DNA from: Euryodendron excelsum
Taxonomy: Eukaryota > Streptophyta > Magnoliopsida > Ericales > Pentaphylacaceae
Assembly: GCA_033060915.1 (NCBI GenBank)
Contig: CM065394.1
Location: 12,047,001 to 12,111,000 of the forward strand
Length of the DNA stretch: 64,000 nt
Direction: 5' to 3'
Part shown: piece by piece, positions 1 through 10,245 of the stretch
How positions within the stretch are numbered: the first letter of the stretch is position 1
How the letters are laid out: each line of letters starts with the position of its first letter
Program-made: the position numbers and the translations under genes
Notes under the pieces: model-generated
What the model was told of the DNA's origin: nothing
The model's input: the letters and a program-made list of their open reading frames with translations, nothing else
Databases searched by the model: none

Positions 1-771
1 GCTAGATACACTGCCGAAGTTAAAGAAGGACGCTAACCCTACTGAAAAATAGTCAAGGATGGTATGGATCTAAACCCTGCTGAAATCAATATCGAATTTG
101 AGCATACATATCCCGTTGTTTCAAAAATCCTATAACCTAGCCTACATTACGGTCCTGAAATAAAGTCTTCTCAGATTGAAAGGATTAACCCTTATCGCTC
201 TGCTAAAGGTCGAGTAAGCCGTTGTTAAAGCCCCGAAAGTTTAGAGTTTCAGCCCAATAATCCCATACACTAACCCTAAAACAGAGAATCGGAGGCGGTC
301 AAAAGGTTGAAAAGTTACGAAATGCTATCATCCAGTTAAGGTAAGGCCAAGCCAAAGGAGCGACCAGGCCTCCTGAAAAGGAAGAAGTTACCATTCTGAA
401 GATTACAAGTTCAACAGCAACCCTTGTCATTCTATTAGCTTATATATTCCTAATGCATGCATACATTCTAAAAAAAAAATGGGCATGAGCTTTGCATACA
501 TAGGATATAACTCCCTCTAGAAACAGAAATCACCAACACAGTTTAATGTCAACCCTTGTAATAGATACACAACATCATCATTTCTACACATGAATCGGAT
601 CATATACTTAGCTGAAAAAAAAATCAATCATAAATGTCTTTACCTATCCATGCATCTAAATACCATAAATATCTATCTTTGTACAAAACTTACAAAATAA
701 AACTGTCTAATGTAAATACATCTCAGGGATAAAGGGTAAAAGAAGACCAGAGTCTCCACCAGGGGCATCTA
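1..771 (+). other. Distal interior of Ogre/Tat-like element A1, between pol and the antisense PMD-like gene
   Basis: This stretch aligns by eye with the reverse complement of 20544-21400 in element A3, at roughly 80 percent in the parts compared. Both copies share a short coding-looking block around 57-140 (residues like VKDGMDLNP followed by NIEFE), read in the element's sense direction, with stops around it. I take it to be the degraded tail of pol or the spacer behind it; I do not recognise a domain. Positions 420-771 are AT-rich and contain the conserved 3' untranslated region of the opposite-strand gene. The start of the element lies outside the window. Confidence 0.6.
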
Positions 772-2449
772 TCAAAGGTCAAAGTCAATGTCATCTGGAT
801 TGAAATCCCCGAAACCAGGCATTAGAGGAGGTGGATAACTATTCGAAGCACCAGTATCCTGTAGAGAAGATAGAACTGAAATCAGCCACATGAAAGAAAA
901 ACTAAACAACAGCAGAGCAAAAAGAAGGAGAGATAAGACAACATACCCCGCCACCTCCCATCTAAGCTATCCGAGCTATGAAGAAAGCCACCTTTGCCTA
1001 ATACTGATCTCACTCCGTTTGGTATCGAGCCCTCTAATCCCTCAAAACAGCAAACTCAGCCTGGGGCACATATCCTCTGGTACGACGCCACAAGTCAACC
1101 ACCTCCTGGCCCACAGCATATCTGCCGACTACTATTTCAAACCGAGTGAAAGCACCAATAGAATGAGCCCCGAAGTGTGCAGCGTAGTCCGTGTCTAGAG
1201 GAAACAGGAACTCGGCACCTGGCTGGTGCTCCTGATAGGTGATAGGCACTCCCGCCACCAAGGCTCCAAACATATACTCCGGCGGAGCTCCTGCTGATCG
1301 AAACTCCTCACGAAACTGTCGTCAGTGCCTCTCTCCTACATAGGTGGGCCAGTTGGTCACGAGCCCACCTCAAAGCACGAGGATAAAGGTCGTCCTCAAT
1401 AACTGTAGGGCGATGAACAGGCAGATACTCGTAGCTCCACACCAGACATGACAAGGCCAGAAACTAGTTATGTTACCCCAACGGGAAGAAGTCCAGACCC
1501 ACATCGATCGAAGGAAGCAGCCAAAGGAGAAGGACCCCCAATCCAGCTCAAATAAAGCCCCAAGATTAGCTATTATGCTTACTAATTGAAAAGGCACAAG
1601 TGACTTATTATTGTTGTAGAAGCAGCTGAAGATGATATATAGAACAAGTCACCGCCTCATGATGTCACGCTGAGCAGGGGAGGGTTCAACAGCAAAGGTA
1701 TGATCATCCCAGCTGAGCTAGGAAACTAGGAAAGCAGAATGCTTGGGAGGGGGCAAGTCTAGTAGAATGTAGGCCTCGTCTCTACTGACTGACTGTAAAG
1801 TGATCAGCTAGCTGACGAAGGAAAGCCCCATGATGATCGCCCAATCCAAGGGGGTGGGACCTAACTCAAAGCCAACAAAATGGAAGGTCCCCGTCTCTCC
1901 AAACCACCGCTCAATCAGTGCCAGCACGATATGTCTATTCAAGCAGTCAGCCTATAATCCTATGAAAGCTCTAAACCCGATCTCAGCCAAGAAAGCACGA
2001 TATGATGGGGCAGCCCACCGCATGGTCACGGAGACTTGATGAGCAGCTCCTTTAAAAGCTGTGTGTACCCACGGAGGGGGCAAATGCTGTTTAGAATATA
2101 CATTGGGGTGGTAAGCAAGATCCCCGAGCGGTGGGATGTCCGGTACCTCCAGGACACCCAAATCAGCATCCGTCTACCTATGTCTAGAAGAGGCTCTCCC
2201 ATAACCAGTCACCTAGTCACCAAGACTCGGAACCTCCTCCTCAGCACCAATATCCTCCGCAAATGCCTGCTCAATCGGAGGAAAGGGATTGATAGGTGGT
2301 CTACTCCCCCGTTCGCTCTGACTGGAAGAGACCAGTCTAGTGGATCAATGACTACCCCTAAAACGACTGGAGCTACTAACAGAATTTGTCATAGCCGCCT
2401 TCCCGGAGCAGCGTCTCCTCTTAGAACCATCGTCGCCTGCATCTGCCAT
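772..2449 (-). pseudogene. Antisense PMD-like gene of element A1 (broken)
   Basis: Reading starts at an ATG at 2449 (MADAGDDGSKRRR) and ends with the conserved tail MPGFGDFNP...DIDFDL at the stop at 772-774. Order of parts: a basic, Ser/Arg-rich N-terminus (about residues 1-50), a conserved block PDIPPLGDLAYHP, then a region resembling the plant mobile domain (ALIERWFGETGTFHFV, ELGPTPLDWAI, LVLYIIFSCF, WGSFSFGCFLRSM), then GAHSIGAFTRFE and a Gln/Arg-rich possible coiled coil. At least five in-frame stops and several frame changes interrupt it. The last 29 codons lie behind an 88-bp intron. It lies opposite in strand to its host element, as do the copies at 9220 and 18689. The PMD assignment rests on motif likeness; its function in transposons is unknown. 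Confidence 0.72.
859..946 (-). other. Short 3'-proximal intron of the A1 antisense gene
   Basis: On the minus strand the segment begins GTATGTTGTC and ends TCTCTACAG, pyrimidine-rich towards the acceptor, 88 bp long. The A3 copy has an equivalent 91-bp segment at 20366-20456. In both copies the conserved tail reading frame resumes directly after the AG. Confidence 0.65.
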
Positions 2450-3730
2450 CTTGGAAAGGTAAGCAAGGTAAGAGGTGTTAATATAATATACATGCAGTTA
2501 AAAAAAATAATATAATAAAATAAATGAATAACCAAAAAAAAAAGGAAAAAGGAAAAAAATTTCAAGTGATAAGTCAAAATGAATTTCCTACACATTTTGA
2601 TTTTAAATCCAATTCTAAGTCAAAATGAATTTCGTATACATTTTGATTTTAAAATTCCATTTCTAAGTCAAAATGAATTTCCTACATATTTTGATTTTAA
2701 AATTTCATTTTCAAGTCAAAATGAATTTCCTACACATTTTCATTTTAAAATTCTAATTCCAAGTCAAAATGAATTTCATATACATTTTGATTCTAAATCT
2801 AATTCTAAGTCAAAGTGAATTTCCTATGCACTTTGATTTTTAAAATTCCACTTCTAAGTCAAAATGAATTTCCTATACATTTTTATTTTAAATCCAATTC
2901 TAAGTCAAAATGAATTTCATACACATTTTGATTTTTTAAAAACCAATTCTAAGTCAAAATGAATTTTGTACACATTTTGATATGTCAATTTCAAGTCAAA
3001 ACAAGTTTTCTAAAATTTCTAGGGTTTTCTATCTTTTTCCTTCAAAAAGATTTTATTCAAAACCTTTTCAACTCTTTTCCAAATTCTAAAATTTTGGCAG
3101 AGTTTCGTTTAAGAATGGTCCCCTACAACACCCACCACATCAACACAAAGCACAAGCCATGAACTCTGCAAATACCACCATCACATACCACCAACACCCG
3201 TACACACTTTTAAAATTTTCAAACTTCCCAAAAGAATCGTTTCATTTTTTAAATAAATCAATGGTGTTCAAAGATATCCTAAAATTTTTCAAAATCATTT
3301 CAAATGTTTTCTAAAACATTCCAACATTTTTCTAAATTTTAAACCCCCTTAATTTCATCACTTTCTCAAATTTTCTCCACTTTTCCTATTTTTCTAAGTC
3401 TTTTTCTATTTTTCAAAAAATAAAAAATTCAAAAGTTTTCGAAAATCATGAAATTTCATACAGCTATTAAACATATTTTTCTAAGGCACACAGTATAAAA
3501 ATCTAGTCGAAAAACTCTACACCCAAGCCTGTAGGAACAAATCTCCGATTCCTGCAGAAACTCCCTTCACATAATCAAGCAAAATGACTCAAATTCAATC
3601 AAACGAACATCAAAATGCAAAAATAACTTCACCACGGTGTTCAAAATATATCAAAACATCAATTTTCACTGTTCACACAACTCAAACATAATTCTACACG
3701 TCAAAATCAAGGAAAATTTGAAAACTCACC
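2450..3730 (-). other. Leader intron of the A1 antisense gene
   Basis: On the minus strand the donor reads CCAAGAG|GTGAGTTTT at 3730 and the acceptor falls just before the ATG at 2449, giving about 1.28 kb. The acceptor here reads TTCCAAG, where copies A2 and A3 have TTTCAGG, so the usual CAG has decayed. The interior is AT-rich, with about ten copies of a 50-60-base degenerate repeat (AAGTCAAAATGAATTTC on the plus strand) at 2570-3000. No coding potential is visible. Confidence 0.65.
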
Positions 3731-4149
3731 TCTTGGAGTTCTTTGGCGAAATCTTCTTTTTCGGCTACTTTTCTGGCGACGGCGTTCACTTCCGGCAATC
3801 CCCAGTGGTCTCCTAGAAGTGCTTATTCAATGTCCAAGTCGGTTTCCTCACAATGCCTCTTGGTTTTGCAAAAATTTTTCATAATTCCGCAAGTGCTCGA
3901 ATTAGAAATTTTTTTGGTTTTGATCCCAGGCCTAGCGCCCCTAGCAGTGGCGCCAAGCCATTTCTTCCAAAGGTGCCACTGCTAGAGGTGCCAGTTGCCA
4001 ATTTTGGGCAGCTTTGCCCTTTTTCCTGACAAAACTCGATTTCAAAGGCATTTTGGCCTAATATTCGTTTCTACAATCTTGTCTTCCAAAATTTTCAAAG
4101 TCCGTCCCTTCGACCGCTACACGGTCAACATGGAACTCTTACTCTATCG
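3731..4149 (-). promoter_or_regulatory. Presumed first exon and promoter region of the A1 antisense gene, with GGCGCC palindromes
   Basis: This lies between the leader-intron donor and the LTR. It contains two palindromic blocks, one around GCGCCCCTAGCAGTGGCGCC (about 3935-3957) and one around GGTGCCACTGCTAGAGGTGCC (about 3970-3991), separated by about 15 bases. The same paired-palindrome module occurs ahead of the A2 and A3 antisense genes and near the TATA box in the LTRs. Open frames here are not conserved between copies, so I read it as untranslated leader plus promoter. Confidence 0.45.
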
Positions 4150-4191
4150 TTTTCTGTCTTCGACAAGCAAAGACAGAAAAAGAGTGGCAGT
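4150..4191 (+). promoter_or_regulatory. Hairpin and polypurine tract before the A1 3' LTR
   Basis: TTTTCTGTCTT at 4150-4160 pairs with AAGACAGAAAA at 4170-4180 across a 9-base loop. Its 3' arm runs into the purine-rich AGACAGAAAAAGAGTGGCAG, which abuts the LTR start at 4192. This is the position of a plus-strand primer (polypurine tract). Element A3 has the same arrangement with a longer perfect stem (17383-17413). Confidence 0.6.
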
Positions 4192-7100
4192 TGTAAGCAT
4201 CCCATTTTTTACCGCTCGGCAGTCTACACTCTGTCTAGACTTGTATTCAAGTCAATGTGGACATATTTTGAGTCAAATCAATTTTTCAAGTCTAATCCCG
4301 TCAATCAAACCGTTTCGCGGGCCTGCCGGGCCCAAATAGAGGCAAATTGACCAAAATACCCTTGGGAGTAATGTTCGGTCCAATTCCAACAGGCACGTAT
4401 TTCCAAAGACGGTAAGTCCCCTTTTTAATTTCAATTCTAATTAAATTTGACACGCCTTTCGAGAAAGCTAATTCCTCAAGGTGGTAAGACCCTCCAATCC
4501 GGCACATTTCCAAGTGAACTCCTTGGAACGATAAGTCCCTTCAAACCAGTCAACCGGGATGAGACCTCAAGTCCCCTAGACGATAGGACAGACCACCTTT
4601 GGAGCATGCTAGCCCGCCAATGTAGAAATGTCCGTTTCGGCATGCCTTTTGAGAAAGTTGATTCCTCAAGCACTAAGTCCATTTAGTAGCTTCCCGAGAT
4701 CAGGCCGTTTCAGGAATGATCGCAAACCGTCAGAGTAGCGGAAGTACTCGCAAACATCACAACCGTCAGAGTAGCGAAAGTACTCGTAAATAGGTCGATA
4801 TAGGGAATTGCTAACAAACCCTTGTATCACGGGACCATCGTCAGAGTGGATGAAACACTTGAAACCCAAGTCAACACCAGTGCTTGCCGGCCCACTTTGG
4901 TGAAAAATGACCAAATTGCCCCTAGGGGCATTTTCGGCACGTTTCTCAAGAAAGTATCTAAGTCCTCAGAATGGTAAGTCCATCTTTCCAAGATTATATT
5001 AAAGGTAATCCAGCATGATTAGGTGCCTTCTTGCCAGTTTCGAGCCTATTCCAAGACTTTTTGATCAAGATGACCATTTTGCCCCTAGGCATCCGAGTGC
5101 CCTGAGGACCACACCAGCTCTGGGTATCAAACTGGTAGCCTCCCAAGAATGCTTTTTATAGTATTCTCAACCTTCCATTATCTTTTCGAATCATTTTGAG
5201 TTAGTTCTGACAAACCTGGTGCGAAATGACTGTTTTGTCCCTGATGGGCCGATCGCCTTTTTCGTTCACACCGGCTCTGGGTATCAAACTGGTAACCTCC
5301 TGGGCCATTCTAAATAATGTTTCCAAATCTCGAGTCTTCTTCAGGGACATTCTGAGTCTGTCCTGGCAGCTTTCCGGCCCGGTTGACCGTTTTGCCCTAA
5401 TGGCCCAGTCAACCCTTACGAAAAGTCCTGTCATCATTTTTCAAGTCTAAAACCTTTAGGACCCTATTCTAAAGGTTCTTGTCCCTTTCCGGCCTTCCGG
5501 GCCATTCCCGGTCCCTTAAATCCTTCTCGGACCTTCCGGAGCCACTCTTAGTGAAGCCAAGCTAAAAATTACATGGTAGTCACTAGTACAGGCACCCAAA
5601 TCTTTTGAGGATACGTTGCTTGCTGAGCTTAAAACTTTCCTAACTAGTGGCGCTTTTACTAGTGGCGCCAGAAGGAATTTTGGCTTGGCACCACTGCAAT
5701 AGGCGCCAGATCATTCTTCTCTCTATAAATACAGAGCCTCCTCTAGCGTGAAAGAGGTTCACAAACTCAATCTAAAATATACAAAGCTCGTAGCCTCCCT
5801 AAGCCCTAGTCTCCTTTAGGTTTTCCAAACCCTAGCCACCATACACCAAACCCTAGCCTCCTATACACACACATACACTCTTATACACTTATATACTAGC
5901 CTCAAAGCCTCCATTGAAGACTTGAAGTGCTGCAATTTTGAAGCTCTTGAAGATCAAAGACTGAAGCGAAGACCGAAAGAAAGTAAGAGAAACAAAGCGC
6001 GCAAAGAAAACAAAATAAAGAAGATATAAGGTAGGCTCTCTATTTAAGTTTACGCATCTTCCCCGTCTCTCTTCTCCTTCCGAACCCACTTGAGTTTTCT
6101 TCTATTTTAATCCCCCATCTGCTTTCCCCTCTTTCTTGCATGCTTGAAACAAGGGACTTCCCGGTCCATGTGTAGGATTAGGCTATTGGAGGTCACAATG
6201 TCAGGGGCTTTCTTTTAGTCTAACCGGAGATCACGTGGGTTTGGCCCCCTTGATTATATGATGAAGCCTCTTACCTTGTATGTTCATGACCCCAACTTGC
6301 ATTATGCATATCACGATCTTGCATTCTTCCAAAATTCGTTTTCAAACTCATTTTCAAAACTTGCATTAACATTGTTTTCAAACTTGCATCAAAATCTTCT
6401 TTTTCAAAACTTGTTTTCAAAATCACAATCCTAGGGTGATTCTAGCCTTTTCATGGTTAGGATTGCTTTAAGAAAATGTTACATTTAAAGTGACCAATAT
6501 GGTCCATATTTTCAAATCCTTGTTATTTTCAAAACCACTATCTTAGAGTGGTTCTAACTCTCTTGTGGTTATAATCGCTTTAGGAAAGTGAGATATTTTT
6601 TATACTTTTTAAAAACTCTCTTTTTAAATCTCTCTTTCTAAAAATTTATTTTTGACAACTCTCCCTAATCTCCTTTCCAAAGTTGTTTTCTAAATCTTCC
6701 CTTCACAAAACTCACTTTTCTAAAAACTCCTTTCCAAAAAAGCTCTCTTCAAAATTCTTTTCTAAAAACACTCCTTAAATTTTCTTCCTAAAAACTATTT
6801 CCTAAAAGCTTCTTCCAAAATCTTCTCTTCAAAACTCTCTCAAAGTTTTACTTTCCAAAATCGCTTTCGAAAAACTCTCATTTCAAATTCACTTTCTAAA
6901 ATCTCCTCTTTAGGATTTCTTTCCAAAAATCTCCCTTTTTAAAAGCTCACTTTCCAAGATCCTCTTTTGTTAGAGCCCAAGTTAAGTCCTAGAGCCAACA
7001 ATTAGGAAACCTTAATTTTCTTGCCCAAAACATTATTTCCAATCTTGCCTCAAACTTTAGGTTTCCAAATCTTATTTTCTACATCAAAACTATATATTTC

Positions 7101-7597
7101 CAAAACCTATTTTCTACTTCAAAATTTAGGATTTCTAAAACTTCACCTTCCAAATCCATGCCAAGTCTAATCTTTCCGTTTCGGAAACTAGATCCTATCC
7201 TCCGTTTTTTGAAACAAAATCAAAACACCTCTTTTAGAAACAAAATCAAATCCTTTGTTTTAGGAAAATAAGAATCTCAATCCTTCCTAGTCTAAATCTT
7301 TCCTAATTCACTCTTTCCTAATCTCATACTTTCCTAAACCATAAGTTTCCCAAAACTTTCAAATCCTTCCTTAAACTTTAAGAGTCCAATCTTTCTAATT
7401 CCAAACTCCAATTTCTAATCATCTATTCTAAATTCAAATCAAATCCAAATTCCAATTCAATTCTTTTTTCAAATCAAACTTCTATTTTCTATCGGACTCT
7501 TGTCTGAATTACGACTGACCTGATTCCTCAAAAAAGAAACGTAGGCAACCCTTCATAGGTGCGTCCATAATATTTTTCAAGCTTCTATTTCCATAAC
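4192..7597 (+). repeat. Truncated 3' LTR of Ogre/Tat-like element A1
   Basis: It starts TGTAAGCATCCCATTTTTTA, matching five other family A LTRs here. It contains the U3 block with two copies of the ~157-bp unit (GGGTATCAAACTGG near 5115 and 5285), GGCGCC palindromes (5645-5715), the TATA box, AAACCCTAG motifs, and the G-poor U5. It stops shortly after the conserved island at 7511-7560 and lacks the last ~800-1200 bp of a full copy, including the GCGCGACA end. At 7598 it joins the first exon of another element's antisense gene. It has no clear block of the 81-bp unit seen in other copies. Confidence 0.85.
5724..5730 (+). promoter_or_regulatory. TATA box of the A1 LTR
   Basis: TATAAAT in the context CTCTCTATAAATACAGAGCC, about 1.5 kb into the LTR and just downstream of the GGCGCC palindromes. 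The equivalent sequence is conserved in the other family A LTRs, except A5a. Confidence 0.65.
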
Positions 7598-7830
7598 TTG
7601 GGCGCCACTAGCAGTTGTGCCAGGCCTGAAATAAAACCAACAAATTACTTATTCGAAGTCCGCAACTCTGTGAGAGTTTTTGAGAGTGTGACAAATTTTC
7701 AAGTGTTTTGCAAGAGAGGAGTCTTGAGCATTGACGGGGTAACCTCAGGGGATGCTAGAGAGTTACTGGAAGTGGTCACCATTGTTGGAATAGTCGCTGG
7801 AGAAGAAATTTTTTCAGAGAACTCCAAGAG
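7598..7830 (+). other. Presumed first exon of the A2 antisense gene
   Basis: It begins at a GGCGCCACTAGCAG half-palindrome, directly fused to the truncated A1 LTR, and ends CTCCAAGAG before a GTGAGT donor. It contains an open frame from 7598, but the frame is not kept in the A1 and A3 copies, so I read it as untranslated leader. A2 is in minus orientation, so its antisense gene reads on the plus strand. Confidence 0.5.
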
Positions 7831-9218
7831 GTGAGTTTTTGTTTTGTGTTGATTTCGATGTGTAGAACTCTATTTAATTCATGCAAATAGTCGGAATTGA
7901 TGTTTTAATATGTTTTGAACACTTTGGTGATGTTGTTTCTACATTTTGATGTTTGCTTGATTACGTTTGGAAAGTTTTGCATGTTTATGTAAAAGGAGTT
8001 TCTGCAAGATTTGGAAATTTGCTCCTACAACCTCAAGTATTAGGTTTTTTTGGCTAGCTTTGTGTATAATGTGCCTTAGAAAAATATGTTAAACAACCAT
8101 ATGAAGTTTCATGATTTTTTTTAAAATTTTGATTTTTTAAAAAATATAAAAATAGTTAAAAAAATTGAGAGATTAATGGAAATGTTTGAATTTAGTCTTT
8201 AGAAAAATATGAGATATTTAGAAAATATTTGAAGTAACTTTAAAATATTTTTGCAACAATTTTGAAAATCCTTGAATTTTAAAAAAATAGAACAGGTGTT
8301 TGAAAATCATGAAAATGTGTACAAATTATTTTATGTGTTATTGCTATGTGATTATGATGTCATGGGATGCACGATTTGTGTGTTGTTGCAATATTTTGGG
8401 TGTTGTAGGGACTATTTACAAACAAGACTCTGCTGAAATTTTTTAAAATTAAGGAAAGAGTTAGAAAATTTTTGAAATGAAATTTTTTTGAACGGAAAAG
8501 TTATATAAAACTTTTGATGTTGGGGTCTTTTTGGCAGAGAAGACCTTGAGAAACTCAGTTTGAAATTTTCAACATAAAGAAAAAGTTAAAAATTTTGAAA
8601 TAAATACTTTGTAAAGGAAAAAGAGCTAAAACCTTTGAATGTGGGGCTTTTTTGACAGAGAAGGCCTTGAGAAACTCAGAGGACCTAAAATCGAAAGGAA
8701 AACTTAAGAAAATTTTTGAAAATGGAGTTTTGAATGAAAACTTGGAGGAAAAAGCTTAAGGAATCTTGAAAATGGATTTTGGAATTTAGAAAACTTTACA
8801 TTTGATAAAAATTTTGGAAGGAGGATTTTTTTGAGGATTGAAGCCTTGAAAATTTTTTAGGATTGATTTTGAAAATAAACTTTGGATTTTGATTTTGAAA
8901 TAACTTTGGAAAAGGAAAGTTAAGAGACCTCATAATGGATTTTTCAGATAAACTTTAGAACGAAAGAGTATAGAAAATATTTTGATTAGACATTTGGATG
9001 AAACGTGTAGAAATTTCGTTTTGACTCAACACTTGAACATTTGAAGGCAAAATGTTTAGAAAATTTATTTCAACTCGAAACTTGACTTTTTGAAAACCAC
9101 ATATGTAGAAAATTCATTTTGACTTGAAACTTGAATTTTTTTTTTTTTTTATATATCTCTTATCTTTTTGAACTATACTTACCATATGTTGACGTACTTA
9201 ACTTGATTTGGCTTTCAG
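7831..9218 (+). other. Leader intron of the A2 antisense gene
   Basis: The donor AAGAG|GTGAGTTTTT and acceptor GGCTTTCAG|G bound 1388 bp of AT-rich, non-coding sequence with a T-run near 9139-9150 ahead of the acceptor. The ATG follows the acceptor by one base. The borders correspond to those in the A1 copy (3730 to 2450). Confidence 0.7.
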
Positions 9219-9219
9219 G

Positions 9220-10245
9220 ATGGTTTATGCCGGCGATGGCGGTTCTGAGAGGAGACGCCGGTCTGGGAAAGGAGCGCATACGGATTCCATTGGTAGTTCC
9301 AGCCATTCTAGAGGCAATCACAGATCAGCTAGCTGGGCGTCTTCTAGCCAGAGCAGGAGGGCAAGTATGCCCCCAGTCGACCCCTTCTCTCCAATCGAGC
9401 CAATTTTTTAGGGGGTGATAGAGGCCGAGGAGGAGGCACTGGACCTTGGAGATCGTGTGATTGGTTACGAGAGGGCTTCTTCTAGACGCAGACAGACAGG
9501 CGTTGATTTTGGGGATCTGGAGATACTGGACATTCCTCCATTGGGGGATCTTACCTACCACCCCAGTGTATACTCTCGACTGCACCTACCTACTCCCCGA
9601 GTGCATACATCCTTCAGAGGAGCTATCTATCAGGCTATCAGCACTATGCAGCGGGCCGCTCCATCTTACAGTGCCTTCTTGGCAGAGATAGGGTTTGGGG
9701 CATTTATGGGATTACAGGTTAACCACCTGAACCAACATTTGGTATTGGCATTGGTTGAGAGATGCTTCGGTGAGACTGGTATCTTCCATTTTGTGGGCCT
9801 TGAGCTGGGTCCTACTCCGTTGGATTAGGCCATTATTGCAGGACTTTCTTTTGTTGGCTGTCAGATCGCATTGCAGCCAATCAGCAGGGCTGATGCTTGT
9901 GCTTTATTGGATTTGCCACCCCTTGACCGTACAACTTTTCCAGTTTCTTGGCTCAGTCGGGATAAGAGTTCCTTTTCTGTTAAGCCACCCCTTATACGGC
10001 GAGATATTATGAGGCGACGATTGGTCTTGTACATTATTTTTAGCTGCTTTTATAACAACAGCAAGTCGATTATCCCTTTTCGATTGGTGAGCGTGGTAGT
10101 TGACTTGGGAGCTTTACCAGAGTTGGACTAGGGGTCTTTCTCCTTTGGTTGCTTCCTCAGATCCATGCTAGTCTGGACCTCCTCTTGCTGAGGTAGTGTG
10201 ACTAGTTTTTGGCCCTTTTTAGTCTGGTGGAGCTATGAGTACTTC
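9220..10245 (+). pseudogene. Antisense PMD-like gene of element A2, N-terminal part (split by element B)
   Basis: The frame starts MVYAGDGGSERRRRSG, continues through a Ser/Arg-rich region, then DIPPLGDLTYHPSVYS, ALVERCFGETGIFHFV, ELGPTPLD, GLSFVGCQIAL, LVLYIIFSCFYNNSKS and SFSFGCFLRSM, the same order as in A1 and A3. It has few frame breaks but several stops, including TAG at 9826 and after LPELD near 10131, where other copies keep TGG. At 10246 the LTR of element B interrupts it, and the homologous frame resumes at 63855. The PMD likeness (ERW-x-ETxTFHF, then TPLDWAI) is by motif only. Confidence 0.75.
10241..10245. repeat. Possible target-site duplication of element B, left copy
   Basis: ACTTC here and ACATG at 63855-63859 flank element B. 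Only three of five bases agree, so this is weak on its own. The border is independently set by continuity of the A2 reading frame and by the LTR ends. Confidence 0.4.

Noticed and set aside
7598..7834. A 78-residue protein starting at 7598
   Set aside because: The frame is not kept in the A1 and A3 copies of this leader, and it ends just after the AAGAG|GTGAGT donor, so it is more likely untranslated exon.
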